Counted from the first letter of the stretch, positions 53,158-62,590 are shown. The stretch is DNA of 64,000 bases from Cellulomonas fimi ATCC 484 (GCF_000212695.1 NC_015514.1:2976001-3040000), one strand, 5' to 3'. Notes: generated from the letters alone by a model not told the origin. Program-made: numbers and translations.

Positions 53158-54051
53158 TCAGCCCTTCACGGCCCCCTGCAGGCCGTTGACGATCCGCCGC
53201 TGCATCGCGAGGAAGAACACGAGGGCCGGGATCATCGCGAGCGCGGTGAACGCGAACACGCCCGCGGTGTCCGAGGAGTGCTCGGAGGAGAAGTCCGCGA
53301 CGCCCAGGGGCAGCGTGCGCATGTCGCCCTGCAGCAGCAGGAGCGGCAGCAGGTACGCGTTCCACGAGCCGACGAACGCGAGCACGCCCACCGTGACCAT
53401 GCCCGGGGCGGACAGCGGCAGCAGGATCCGCCAGAAGAACCCGATCCGCGAGGCGCCGTCGAGCAGGGCCGCCTCCTCGAGCTCCTTGGGCAGCGCCATG
53501 AGGAACGGCCGCAGGATGACCACGGTCACCGGGAGCGCGAACGCGGCCTGCGGCAGGGCGACGCCCCACCACGTGTTGCCGAGCTGCAGGTCGCGGGTGA
53601 CGAGGATGAACAGCGGGATGATCGCGACGGTCGCGGGGAACAGCAGGCCGAGGACGAACACCATGAACAGCGGCTCGCGCCAGCGGAACTGGTACCGCGC
53701 CAGCGGGTAGGCGGCCATGATCCCGAACACGACGACGATGAGCGTCGTGAGCACGGCGATCGCGGTGCTGTTGAGCGCGTACCGCCAGAACGCGGGGTTC
53801 GACAGCACGCCCGCGTAGTTGGTCAGCACCCACGGGTCGGGCAGCGCGGCCGGCTTGTCGGCGAGCTGCGCGTTGGTGCGGAAGCCGCCGAGCACGCCGT
53901 AGATCACGGGGCCCAGGGTCAGCGCGACGACGACGAGCGCGATCGCGTAGACGAGGGGGTTGCCGCCCTGCATGACGTTCGTGCCGCGACCCTTGCGCTC
54001 GGGTCGGTCGGTGGTGGCGGCCTGGGGCGCGACCACGGGGACGACGCTCAT
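53158..54051 (-). CDS. carbohydrate ABC transporter permease (MalG type)
   Basis: A 297-aa protein with six membrane helices; EAA loop EEAALLDGASRIGFFWRILLP (about 197-217). A ~30-residue N-terminal cytosolic segment precedes TM1. ATG at 54051 overlaps the previous permease's stop. Requires a shared ATPase not encoded in the window. Confidence 0.92.
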   Translation of the reverse strand: MSVVPVVAPQAATTDRPERKGRGTNVMQGGNPLVYAIALVVVALTLGPVIYGVLGGFRTNAQLADKPAALPDPWVLTNYAGVLSNPAFWRYALNSTAIAVLTTLIVVVFGIMAAYPLARYQFRWREPLFMVFVLGLLFPATVAIIPLFILVTRDLQLGNTWWGVALPQAAFALPVTVVILRPFLMALPKELEEAALLDGASRIGFFWRILLPLSAPGMVTVGVLAFVGSWNAYLLPLLLLQGDMRTLPLGVADFSSEHSSDTAGVFAFTALAMIPALVFFLAMQRRIVNGLQGAVKG

Positions 54052-55094
54052 CGCTTCGCCTTCTTCCGCGGGGTGTCGACCTGCGTGTCACGACGCAGGA
54101 CGAAGTGCTGGTAGAGGAGGGCCATCACGAGCGCGACGACGAACAGGATCACGGACGCGGCCGCGGCGATCCCGTAGTTCTGCCGCTTGGTGCCCTCGGT
54201 GATGAGGAAGGTCGCCATGGTGGTCGTGGCGTTGGCCGGGCCGCCGCCGGTGAGGATCCACACCATGTCGAAGAGCTGGAGCGAGCCGATCATCGACAGG
54301 AACGCCCAGGTGCGCAGCGTGGGGCCGAGCAGCGGGATCGTGATGCGCCGCTGGATCTGCCACCAGCCGGCACCGTCGATCTGCGCGGCCTCGTACAGCT
54401 CCTCAGGCACGCCCTGCAGGCCGGCCAGGAAGAGGATGACCGCGAGGCCCAGGTACTTCCACGTGAGCACGACGATCACCGTCGGCAGCGCGTAGGCCGG
54501 GTCGCCGAGCCAGCCCTGCTCGGGGCCGGACAGTCCGACCGACGCGAGCATGGTGTCGATGACGCCGTACTTCGGCTGCAGCAGCTGGTACCAGACGACG
54601 CCGGCGATGACCTCGGCCAGCACGTACGGGACGAAGATGATCGTCCGCAGCATCCCCTGGCCGCGCATCTTGCGGTTGAGCAGGAGCGCGATGCCCAGGC
54701 CGAGCGGCAGCTGGATCGCGATCGAGGCCACCACGATGATGAGGTTGTGCACGAGGGCGTCGGTGAAGACCTCGTTCTGCAGCACCGACACGTAGTTCTT
54801 CAGGCCGACGAAGTCGACCAGCGGGCCGAAGCCCTTCCAGCGGTAGACCGAGAACTGGACCGCCTTGATGATCGGCCACACGACGAAGCCGAGGAAGAGC
54901 ACCAGGGCGGGCGTCACGAAGAACGCGATCTCCAGGTTGCGGCGGAGGTTCGAGCCCTTCCCACGGCGTCCGCCCGGGGTGCCGGCCACCGGCCGTGCCG
55001 AGGCACGACCGGCGGCCGGGGCCACCAGGGTGGACGTCGCAGGCGAGGCGGTTCCGCCCTGCGGGGCGGTCGCTTCGTCTGCCACGTCGATCAC
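54048..55094 (-). CDS. carbohydrate ABC transporter permease (MalF type)
   Basis: A 348-aa protein. A ~55-residue Ala/Pro/Gly-rich cytosolic start, six helices, QFSVYRWKGFGPLVDFVGL after TM1, EAA motif YEAAQIDGAGWWQIQRRITIP (about 247-267). The GTG at 55094 overlaps the binding-protein stop (GTGA), supporting coupled translation. Confidence 0.92.
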   Translation of the reverse strand: MIDVADEATAPQGGTASPATSTLVAPAAGRASARPVAGTPGGRRGKGSNLRRNLEIAFFVTPALVLFLGFVVWPIIKAVQFSVYRWKGFGPLVDFVGLKNYVSVLQNEVFTDALVHNLIIVVASIAIQLPLGLGIALLLNRKMRGQGMLRTIIFVPYVLAEVIAGVVWYQLLQPKYGVIDTMLASVGLSGPEQGWLGDPAYALPTVIVVLTWKYLGLAVILFLAGLQGVPEELYEAAQIDGAGWWQIQRRITIPLLGPTLRTWAFLSMIGSLQLFDMVWILTGGGPANATTTMATFLITEGTKRQNYGIAAAASVILFVVALVMALLYQHFVLRRDTQVDTPRKKAKR

Positions 55095-56386
55095 TTCTCC
55101 GCGTCAGCCGCCGCCTGGGTGGCGTCGACGATGTCCTGCGGGGTCGCCTGGCCGGCGAACAGAAGTGCGATCTCGTCGTTCATGGCGCCACCGACGGACG
55201 CACCGAACGCGGTGTCGAAGTAGAGCTGGACGTACGGGGCCGCGTCGCGGACCTCGAGCAGACCGGCCAGCGCCGGGTCGGACACGTACTGCGTGGCCGT
55301 CGGGTTGGTCGGCAGACCCATGTCGAGCTCGGCGAAGCCCTTCTGGACCTCGTCGGACAGCAGGTACTTGACGAAGTCGACCGCCGCGTCGGGGGCGTCC
55401 TGGGACACCGCCCACGCGTCGCCGCCGCCGAGGGCCGCTGCCTGCGCGCCCTGGCCGCCGTCGACCGCCGGGAACGCGAACCAGCCGGTCTTGTCACCGA
55501 GGCCCGTGCCGTCCTCCGTGAGCCCCTGCATGACGCCGGGCTCCCAGTGGCCCTGCAGCTCCATGGCGACCTTGCCCGTCGCCAGCAGGCCGGAGGCAGA
55601 GGTCGCGCCCGCCTGGGCGCCGGTGGACAGGAAGCCCGCGTTGAACGGCTCCGCGGCGACGAGCTCCTCGAGGTCCTCGCCGGCCTTGACGAAGCACTCG
55701 TCGGAGAAGTCGAGGCTGGTGACCGCGTCGGTCAGGGTCTCCTCGGAGCACTCGCGCAGCGAGAAGTAGTACCAGTAGTGCGCGGCCGGCCACTTGTCGC
55801 CCGCACCGACGGACACAGGCTCGACGCCCGCGGCCTTGAGCTTGTCGACGACGTCGTAGAACTCGCCCCAGCTCTCCGGCTCCTCGGTGATGCCGGCCTG
55901 CTCGAAGATCTCGGTGTTGTACCAGAAGCCCACGACGCCGACCGAGAACGGCAGGGCGTACGTCTTGCCGTCGACCTGCCAGCCCTTGACCGAGCCGCCG
56001 ATCTTGCTGATCTCCTCGGACGCGGCCTCGGAGATGTCCTTGGTCAGGCCCGCCTCGACGTGGTCGGCGAGCTCGCCGCCGCCACGCTCCATGTAGACGT
56101 CCGGCGCGTCGTTCGCCTGGAACGCCGCGTCGAGCTTGGTGAGCATGTCCTCGTGCTGCATGGCGCTGACCTCGACGGTCACGCCAGGGTTTGCGGCCTC
56201 GAAGTCGGCCGCGACCTTGTCGTAGTACTCCTTGCCGTCACCGGTGTTGGAGTTGTGCCACCAGGTGATGGTCGTGGCGTCGCCGCTCGTCGCGTCGTCG
56301 TTGCCACCACTGCCCGTGCCGCAGGCGCCCAGGAGGGCAAGACCTGCAGCGACCGCCACGCCACGAAGGACGGGTGTCCGGTTCAT
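55091..56386 (-). CDS. sugar-binding lipoprotein of the second ABC importer
   Basis: A 431-aa family 1 solute-binding protein. Lipobox LALLGAC with C22; TITWWHNSNTGDGKEYYDKV, PDVYMERGGGELADHVEAG and YALPFSVGVVGFWYN resemble XylF/CebE-type oligosaccharide binders. ATG at 56386 with GAGGAG upstream. The ligand is probably a beta-linked disaccharide, inferred from the GH3 gene. Codon use is GC-biased as in its neighbours. Confidence 0.92.
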   Translation of the reverse strand: MNRTPVLRGVAVAAGLALLGACGTGSGGNDDATSGDATTITWWHNSNTGDGKEYYDKVAADFEAANPGVTVEVSAMQHEDMLTKLDAAFQANDAPDVYMERGGGELADHVEAGLTKDISEAASEEISKIGGSVKGWQVDGKTYALPFSVGVVGFWYNTEIFEQAGITEEPESWGEFYDVVDKLKAAGVEPVSVGAGDKWPAAHYWYYFSLRECSEETLTDAVTSLDFSDECFVKAGEDLEELVAAEPFNAGFLSTGAQAGATSASGLLATGKVAMELQGHWEPGVMQGLTEDGTGLGDKTGWFAFPAVDGGQGAQAAALGGGDAWAVSQDAPDAAVDFVKYLLSDEVQKGFAELDMGLPTNPTATQYVSDPALAGLLEVRDAAPYVQLYFDTAFGASVGGAMNDEIALLFAGQATPQDIVDATQAAADAEK

Positions 56387-56429
56387 CGTTGAAGCTCCTC
56401 GTCGTCACTGAAGGGGAGGGACGGCCGCA

Positions 56430-56459
56430 AGGTAAGCAGGCCGCGACGCGCCGTGTCAA
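56430..56459 (-). promoter_or_regulatory. promoter of the second sugar operon
   Basis: Minus strand: -35 TTGACA (56459-56454, consensus), 18-bp spacer, -10 TTACCT (56435-56430), about 44 bp before the binding-protein ATG. The LacI-type palindrome lies just upstream of the -35. Confidence 0.65.
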
Positions 56460-56465
56460 TCGATG

Positions 56466-56481
56466 TCGATAACGTTATCGA
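56466..56481. promoter_or_regulatory. LacI-family operator
   Basis: TCGATAACGTTATCGA, a perfect 16-bp palindrome with the central CG of LacI-family sites. It lies between the divergent operon and lacI-type gene and would affect both promoters. It differs from the CebR box TGGGAGCGCTCCCA. Confidence 0.75.
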
Positions 56482-56504
56482 ATCGATGCTCTAGGATCAC
56501 CGAC

Positions 56505-57512
56505 GTGGAGCCAGCACCCCGCGTCAAGATGGCCGACGTCGCCCGGACCGCCGGAGTGTCCGTCGCGACCGTCTCGAAGGTCGTCAACGGCCGGTACGGC
56601 GTCGCGCAGAGCACGCTCACCCGGGTGCAGGAGGTCATCGACCAGCTCGGGTACGAGGCGTCGCTCGGCGCGCGCAGCCTGCGCAGCCACCGCACCAACG
56701 TCCTGGGCATCCTCGTCGCCGAGTTCGAGCCCTACTCCACCGAGCTGCTCAAGGGCGCGTCGGCGGCCGTCGGCGCGACCGGCTACGAGCTGCTCGCCTA
56801 CTCGGGCGGCGGCGCCGGCGGTGCCGTCGGCTGGGAGCGGCGCTACCTGTCGCGGCTGTCCGGCACCCTCATCGACGGCGCCGTCATCGTCACGCCCACG
56901 GTCGTCGAGGCCCACCCCGGCGTGCCCGTGGTCGCCGTCGACCCGCACACCGGCCCGTCCGGCCTGCCGACCGTCGACGCCGACTCGTTCGCCGGCGCGG
57001 TGCTCGCCACCGAGCACCTCCTGCGTCTCGGCCACCGGCGCATCGCGTTCCTCGGCGGCCGCCCCGACCTCGAGTCCGCGCGCCTGCGCGAGGACGGGTA
57101 CCGGCACGCGCTCGCCGCCGCCGGGATCCCCGTCGACGAGGACCTCGTGCGCGTCGGCGGCTACCGCCCCGAGACCGCGGACCAGCCCGCGCACGAGCTG
57201 CTCGCGCGCCCCGAGCCGCCCACCGCGGTGTTCGCCGCGAACGACCTCTCCGCGATCCACGTCGTCGAGGTCGCCCGCTCGCTCGGCCTGCGCGTGCCCG
57301 AGGACCTGTCCGTCATCGGGTTCGACAACGTCCCCGAGTCGGCGCTCGCGACCCCCCCGCTCACGACCATCAGCCAGCCGCTGCAGCAGATGGGCGCCGA
57401 GGCGCTCCGGCTGCTCGTGGACCTCATCGACGGCAAGGAGCGCGGCGTGCACGTGCGGCTCCCCACCGAGCTCGTCGAGCGCGCGTCGACCGCGCCGCCT
57501 CGCAGCCGCTGA
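56505..57512 (+). CDS. LacI family transcriptional repressor
   Basis: A 335-aa protein. HTH at the N-terminus (MADVARTAGVSVATVSKVVN, about 9-28; hinge around 50-60 with SLRSHRTN) and a periplasmic-binding-like sensor domain (GILVAEFEPYSTELLKGASA, ATEHLLRLGHRRIAFLGG, VIGFDNVPESALATPPLTTI). GTG at 56505, 7 nt after TAGGAT (56492-56497), so leaderless; an earlier frame start at 56463 would lie in the operator. Divergent control of the sugar operon is expected. Confidence 0.92.
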   Translation: MEPAPRVKMADVARTAGVSVATVSKVVNGRYGVAQSTLTRVQEVIDQLGYEASLGARSLRSHRTNVLGILVAEFEPYSTELLKGASAAVGATGYELLAYSGGGAGGAVGWERRYLSRLSGTLIDGAVIVTPTVVEAHPGVPVVAVDPHTGPSGLPTVDADSFAGAVLATEHLLRLGHRRIAFLGGRPDLESARLREDGYRHALAAAGIPVDEDLVRVGGYRPETADQPAHELLARPEPPTAVFAANDLSAIHVVEVARSLGLRVPEDLSVIGFDNVPESALATPPLTTISQPLQQMGAEALRLLVDLIDGKERGVHVRLPTELVERASTAPPRSR

Positions 57513-57629
57513 CCTGCGAGAGGGCTCCGTCCCTCACGAGGGGGACAGTGCTTGCCGGACGGCACGACGTGCTGCCAGGACGCGAGCCGCGGACCGTCCG
57601 CGCACCACGGTCCCGCACACCGGACCGCG

Positions 57630-58304
57630 TCAGGACGACGGGCGCGCCTGCCACGTGCACACGCACGCCTCGTTGCCCTCGGGGTCCGCGAGGACCCAGA
57701 ACGCGGGCGCCCGCTCGTCGGACACCAGGCGCCCGCCGGCCGCGACCGCCGCGTCGACGCGTGCCCGCGCCTCGTCGTGCGGGACCGTGACGTCAAGGTG
57801 GAGGCGGTTGCGCTGCGGACGCGGCACGTCCATCTGCTGGAACCAGAACGCGGGCCCGACACCGGCCGGGTCGACGATCCCGTTCTCGTCGTCCCCCGGC
57901 TGGTCCTGGTAGCCGAGCACCGCCTTCCAGAACGGGCGCACGGCGGGGATGTCGAGCGCGTCGACCGCGACCTCGAGCGCCGAGCTGCGCGGCACGTCCC
58001 CCGTCAGGCCGAGCTCGTCCGCGAGCGCCGACACGGTCCCCGCGAGGTCGACGTCGCGCTGCGTGAGCCCCGCGACGTCGTGGCTCGACGTCGTCACGGT
58101 CACCTGCCCCCAGCGCAGCAGCACGTCGGGGTGGTGGTTCGCGGCGTCCGCGGCCTGCGCGACGCGGGCCACGAACGCCGCCGCGGTCGCGAAGTCGGCG
58201 CACCGGAACGTCGCGCGCAGGGTCCCGAGCAGCACGCGCCAGTGCCGGGCGTCGACGGCCTCGGTGACGGCGGAATGCGGCAGCCGGGCGGAGGAGTCGC
58301 TCAT
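57630..58304 (-). CDS. fusion of pterin-4a-carbinolamine dehydratase-like and VOC domains
   Basis: A 224-aa protein. Residues ~15-98 fit the PCD/DCoH fold (FRCADFATAAAFVARVAQAA, NHHPDVLLRWGQVTVTTSSH with the HHP motif at 57-59, GLTQRDVDLAG). Residues ~109-224 are a PF18029-type VOC domain (ALEVAVDALDIPAVRPFWKA, NRLHLDVTVPHDEA, LADPEGNEACVC). PCD dehydrates 4a-hydroxy-tetrahydropterin, but no aromatic hydroxylase is nearby. ATG at 58304 with GGGAGGG upstream; the frame from 58577 overlaps the transporter gene. Confidence 0.85.
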   Translation of the reverse strand: MSDSSARLPHSAVTEAVDARHWRVLLGTLRATFRCADFATAAAFVARVAQAADAANHHPDVLLRWGQVTVTTSSHDVAGLTQRDVDLAGTVSALADELGLTGDVPRSSALEVAVDALDIPAVRPFWKAVLGYQDQPGDDENGIVDPAGVGPAFWFQQMDVPRPQRNRLHLDVTVPHDEARARVDAAVAAGGRLVSDERAPAFWVLADPEGNEACVCTWQARPSS

Positions 58305-58353
58305 CCCGACACCCTCCCACCGCACGCCGCGCGGGGCACGCGGCCCGTGCGCG

Positions 58354-59919
58354 TCAGTGCTGCAGCGCGGCCTCAGCGTCCGACTCGGCCCCTGCGCGGA
58401 TGTGCCGTGTGACCCACGGCGCGACCGCGAACATCGCGCCCGCGCAGACGAGCGCGACGAGACCGATGCCGCCGAAGTACGCGGTGTCGCTGACGCCCTC
58501 CGTGACCTGCACGAGCTGGGCCGTGATCGCGTTGCCCGCCGCGGGCGCGAGGAACCACAGCGCCATCGCCTGCCCACGGAACGCCTTCGGGGCGAGCAGC
58601 GTCGTGGCGGCCAGTCCGACGGGCGACAGGCACAGCTCCCCCACCGTCTGGATCAGGTACACCAGGCCCAGCACCCACGGCGGCGACTTCGTGTCGGCGA
58701 ACGCGGCCGACGCGACCGCGAGGAAGACGAAGCTCAGGGCGGCGAACGTCAGGCCGATCGCGAACTTCACGGCCGTCGGCGGGCGGTCGTCGAGCTTGAC
58801 CCAGAGCCAGGCGAACAGGGGCGCGAGCAGGATGATGAGCGCGGGGTTGATGGACTGGAACACCTCGGGCGAGAGGGTCCGTCCGAGCACCTCGAGGTCG
58901 GTCCGGTCCTCCGCGTACGCGGCGAGGGTGCTCGCCGCCTGCTCGAAGATCATCCAGAACAGCGTCGCCGCGACGAACAGCGGCACGTAGGCGCGCAGCC
59001 GCGAGCGCTCGTGGTCCGTGACCTTCGGCGAGCGGAACATGACCCACAGCGTCGCGACGGGCGCCGCGAGCGCGAGGTACGACAGCGCGTCGACGATCGT
59101 CGTCGCGCCGAACCCGCCGCTCACGGCCCACGCGACCGCCAGCGCGACGAGCACGCCGACGACGATCGCGAGGACCGTGCGGGTGACGGCGGGCCGGTCG
59201 GCGGCGGTCAGCGGGTTCGGGGCCACCTCGCCCGCCCCCGCGAGCAGGCGACGTCCGAGGACGAAGGACACCAGCGCGATGCCCATGCCGACGGCCGCGA
59301 CCGCGAACCCCGCGTGGTATCCGCCGATCGAGCGTGCGAGCCCGACCAGCAGGGGCGCCGCGAGCGAGCCGATGTTGATGCCCATGTAGAAGATCGAGAA
59401 CGCCGAGTCGCGGCGCGTGTCCTCGCGCGTGTACAGCTCGCCGACCATGCTCGACACGTTGGGCTTGAGCAGGCCCGTGCCGAGCGCGACGAGGACGATG
59501 CCCAGGTACGACGCCGCGGCGGTGGGGACCGTGAGCGCCACGTGCCCGGCCGCGATGACGACGCCGCCGTAGAGCACCGACCGGCGCGCGCCGATGACGC
59601 GGTCCGCGAGCCAGCCGCCCACCACGGACAGCAGGTAGACGCCCGTGCCGTACGCGGCGACCATCGCGGTGCCGAGCGTGCTGTCGAGACCCAGCCCGCC
59701 GTCGGCGACCGTGTCCGTCAGGTAGAACAGCAGGATGGCGCGCATCCCGTAGTAGCTGAACCGCTCCCACAGCTCGGTGCCGAACAGCGTGAACAGCCCG
59801 AGGGGGTGCCCGAAGAACGCCCGGTCCCGCGGGGCGCGGCCACCCCCGCCCGGCGGGCCGTCCCCCTCGCCCGGTGTGCGCAACGCGCTGGCTCCCGACG
59901 GTTCCGTCTGCTCGGTCAC
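58354..59919 (-). CDS. POT family proton-dependent oligopeptide transporter
   Basis: A 521-aa MFS transporter with ELWERFSYYG (ExxERFxYY proton-coupling motif, residues 49-58), GADRVIG-type loop (GGWLADRVIGARRSVLYGG), GTGLLKPNVSSMVGELY and FSIFYMGINIGSL: the PTR2/POT signatures. About 12-14 helices. It imports di- and tripeptides with protons. The GTG at 59919 (VTEQTEPSG) is preferred; the RBS is weak, and an upstream in-frame start at 59955 is possible. Stands alone. Confidence 0.9.
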   Translation of the reverse strand: MTEQTEPSGASALRTPGEGDGPPGGGGRAPRDRAFFGHPLGLFTLFGTELWERFSYYGMRAILLFYLTDTVADGGLGLDSTLGTAMVAAYGTGVYLLSVVGGWLADRVIGARRSVLYGGVVIAAGHVALTVPTAAASYLGIVLVALGTGLLKPNVSSMVGELYTREDTRRDSAFSIFYMGINIGSLAAPLLVGLARSIGGYHAGFAVAAVGMGIALVSFVLGRRLLAGAGEVAPNPLTAADRPAVTRTVLAIVVGVLVALAVAWAVSGGFGATTIVDALSYLALAAPVATLWVMFRSPKVTDHERSRLRAYVPLFVAATLFWMIFEQAASTLAAYAEDRTDLEVLGRTLSPEVFQSINPALIILLAPLFAWLWVKLDDRPPTAVKFAIGLTFAALSFVFLAVASAAFADTKSPPWVLGLVYLIQTVGELCLSPVGLAATTLLAPKAFRGQAMALWFLAPAAGNAITAQLVQVTEGVSDTAYFGGIGLVALVCAGAMFAVAPWVTRHIRAGAESDAEAALQH

Positions 59920-60117
59920 CGCCCCATCGAACCGCTGCCCCAGGGGCCCCACCACCGGTCGACGGTCCCGGACGCGCGCGCGGGCGTGTGGTAGCCCGCG
60001 GCGCCACCGGCGACCCGAGCGGGTCGCACCGCGCCCTCACCGGGCGGCCCGCCGCGCTCGCGCACGTCGACCCGCACTGCGGTCGCTGCGCGCAGTCGCT
60101 GCGGATAGCGTCGCGGG

Positions 60118-61470
60118 ATGCCCACGGTGCACTGGTTCCGGCGCGACCTGCGCCTCGCGGACAACCCGGCGCTCGTGGCCGCGGTCGAGGCGGCCCGGCG
60201 CGCCGACGACGCGGTGGTGCCGCTGTTCGTCGTGGACCCGGGGCTGTGGACGGCGGCGGCCGGTCCGCGCGTCGCGTACCTCGCGCGGTCGCTGCGCGCG
60301 CTCGACGCGGCGCTCGACGGCCGGCTCGTGGTCCGCCACGGGCGCCCGCAGGACGTGGTGCCCGCCGTCGCGCGCGAGGTCGAGGCGCCGACGGTGCACG
60401 TCACGGCGGCGACCGAGCCGTACGGCCGGCGGCGGGACGACGCGGTCGCGCAGGCGCTGGGCGACGTGCCGCTCGTCGCGACGGGGTCGCCGTACGCGGT
60501 CGCACCGGGACGGCTGCGCACGCAGCAGGGGTCCCCGTACGAGGTGTTCACCCCGTTCCGCCGGGCGTGGCTGGACCACGGCTGGTCGGCGCCCGCCCCG
60601 CGGCCGCGCTCGGTGCCGTGGGCGGACGTGCGCGGCGACGGCGTGCCCGACGAGCCGGCGACGACGGTCGACCTGCCCGCGGCGGGGGAGGCTGCGGCGC
60701 GCCGTCGGTGGGCGACGTTCGTGGCGGACGCCCTCGCGGACTACGACGAGGACCGCGACCGGCCCGACCTGGACGGCACGTCCAGCATGTCGGTCCCGCT
60801 CAAGTACGGCGAGCTGCACCCGCGCACGTTGCTCGCGGACCTCGCCGGTGCGGGGTCGTCGGCCTCCGTGGCCACGTACCGCTCGGAGCTGGCCTGGCGG
60901 GAGTTCCACGCCGACGTCCTGTGGCACCACCCGGACGCGGCGCGGCGCTCGCTGCGCACGGTGGTCCCCGAGGACGCGTGGGCGACGGGACCCGCGGCGG
61001 ACGACGCGTTCGCCGCGTGGGCCGAGGGCCGGACCGGGTACCCGCTCGTCGACGCCGGGATGCGCCAGCTCCGGGCGATCGGCTGGATGCACAACCGGGT
61101 CCGCATGGTGACCGCGTCGTTCCTGGTCAAGGACCTGCACCAGCGCTGGCAGCGGGGAGCCGAGCACTTCCTCGCATGGCTCGTCGACGGCGACGTCCCG
61201 CAGAACCAGCTCAACTGGCAGTGGGTCGCCGGCACCGGCCGCGACGCCGCGCCGTACTTCCGCGTCTTCAACCCGGTGCTGCAGGGCCGCAGGTTCGACC
61301 CCGACGGGACGTACGTGCGGCAGTGGGTGCCCGAGCTGCGCGGCATCCCGGGCGGCGCGGTGCACGAGCCGTGGAAGCTGCCCGCGGCCGCGGCGCCCGA
61401 CTACCCGCCGCGCATCGTCGACCACGCGCAGGCGCGGGCGGCCGCACTCGAGGCGTACGGCCGCCGCTGA
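60118..61470 (+). CDS. phr: deoxyribodipyrimidine photolyase
   Basis: A 450-aa class I CPD photolyase. HWFRRDLRLADNPAL at the start (antenna domain), then the FAD domain: SVPLKYGELHPRTLL, ELAWREFHADVLWHHP, TGYPLVDAGMRQLRAIGWMHNRVRM, SFLVKDLHQRWQRGAEHF, NWQWVAGTGRDAAPYFRVFNP, with the electron-transfer Trp residues in the last blocks. Repairs UV dimers with blue light. ATG at 60118, 6 nt after TAGCGT (60106-60111), so leaderless. The TGA lies 12 bp from the convergent membrane gene. Confidence 0.93.
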   Translation: MPTVHWFRRDLRLADNPALVAAVEAARRADDAVVPLFVVDPGLWTAAAGPRVAYLARSLRALDAALDGRLVVRHGRPQDVVPAVAREVEAPTVHVTAATEPYGRRRDDAVAQALGDVPLVATGSPYAVAPGRLRTQQGSPYEVFTPFRRAWLDHGWSAPAPRPRSVPWADVRGDGVPDEPATTVDLPAAGEAAARRRWATFVADALADYDEDRDRPDLDGTSSMSVPLKYGELHPRTLLADLAGAGSSASVATYRSELAWREFHADVLWHHPDAARRSLRTVVPEDAWATGPAADDAFAAWAEGRTGYPLVDAGMRQLRAIGWMHNRVRMVTASFLVKDLHQRWQRGAEHFLAWLVDGDVPQNQLNWQWVAGTGRDAAPYFRVFNPVLQGRRFDPDGTYVRQWVPELRGIPGGAVHEPWKLPAAAAPDYPPRIVDHAQARAAALEAYGRR

Positions 61471-61482
61471 GGCCCGGGCCGG

Positions 61483-62526
61483 TCAGGCGGGCACGAGCTC
61501 GTCGGCGCGGTCCTCCCCCGCCGCAGCGAGAGCGCCCCGCGTCGCCCCGCCCGCGTCGCGCAGGTGCCCGACGAGCAGGAGCAGGAGCCCGAGGGCCGCC
61601 CACGCGCCGAGCGCGAGCCACTGGTCCGCGGTGTCGGCGCGGGGGAAGTAGGACTCGGCGCGCAGCAGGGACGCGGCGGCGCCGGGCGGCAGCCACTGGC
61701 CGATCGCGCCCCACGGCTCGGGCAGCATCTGCCACGGCATGGCCGCGGCCGCGATCGGGTTCGCGACGAGCAGGAACAGCACAGGTCCGAGCGGCAGGCC
61801 CCGGCGCCCGAGCACCGCGACGCAGCCGACGACCACGCCGGCGATGCCGAGCGTCGTGAGCCCGACGATCGCCGTGCTGACGAGGAACGAGCCGCCCAGC
61901 ACGCCCCACCACGTCTGCAGGACCGCGGTGACGGCGAGCCCCGCGACGGCCGCGTAGCCGAGCAGCGCGCCCAGGCGGCGCCACGCCCCGACGACGACGA
62001 GCGCGATCCCGATGCCGCCTGCCATGCCGCCCACGACGAGCGGGAACGTGACGGCACCGAGCACGACGCCGCGCGGGTCGCCCGCGCCGAGCGGGACGAC
62101 GTCCGTCACCTCGACGGTCACGGGGGTGCCTGTCTGCCGGCCGACCTGCGCCCCGAGCTCGGGGGCCAGCGCGGCGAGCTGCTGCGCGACGAGCGGGCTC
62201 GCCGCGGAGGACGTGAGGACCTCGGGCACCGGCGCGAGGACGACGGCGCCGTAGACCTGGCGCGTCTCGACGAGGTCGACGGCGGCGGCACGGTCGGTGG
62301 CGGCCGTGACGTCGAAGACGCCCGGGGCCTGCGCGTCGAGCGCCTGCGTGAACGGTGCGACCGCGGGCGCGGGCCCGGCGACGGCCACCGGGAGGTCGCG
62401 TGGCTCGGCGGTGACCGAGGGCCACAGGAAGGCGAGCGCGACCACGGTCACGACCGTGGCGAGCGCTGCCGCGAGCGCGGCCACCCGGGGCCAGGGGGTG
62501 TGGGGGTGCGGAGCGTGTGCGAGCAT
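61483..62526 (-). CDS. YhgE/ABC-2-like membrane protein
   Basis: A 347-aa protein: one N-terminal helix (about 20-40), a ~125-residue external domain (LPVAVAGPAPAVAPFTQALD, ETRQVYGAVVLAP), then five or six helices. This is the arrangement of YhgE/Pip-like and ABC-2 permease-like proteins; no ATPase is present. ATG at 62526 with TTGGAGG upstream. It is divergent from a TetR regulator whose operator-like repeats sit in both promoters, suggesting an efflux-type stress function. Confidence 0.8.
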   Translation of the reverse strand: MLAHAPHPHTPWPRVAALAAALATVVTVVALAFLWPSVTAEPRDLPVAVAGPAPAVAPFTQALDAQAPGVFDVTAATDRAAAVDLVETRQVYGAVVLAPVPEVLTSSAASPLVAQQLAALAPELGAQVGRQTGTPVTVEVTDVVPLGAGDPRGVVLGAVTFPLVVGGMAGGIGIALVVVGAWRRLGALLGYAAVAGLAVTAVLQTWWGVLGGSFLVSTAIVGLTTLGIAGVVVGCVAVLGRRGLPLGPVLFLLVANPIAAAAMPWQMLPEPWGAIGQWLPPGAAASLLRAESYFPRADTADQWLALGAWAALGLLLLLVGHLRDAGGATRGALAAAGEDRADELVPA

Positions 62527-62541
62527 CGGATCCTCCAAAAC

Positions 62542-62549
62542 GAACGTTC
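62542..62549. promoter_or_regulatory. TetR operator, site 1
   Basis: GAACGTTC palindrome within AAAACGAACGTTCC (62537-62550), just upstream of the membrane gene start. Read on minus it extends as GGAACGTTCGTTTT, matching site 2. Confidence 0.55.
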
Positions 62550-62590
62550 CTTCTCCTGCAACGCTCCTCCCTGTCGCGCCGACTTGTCAA

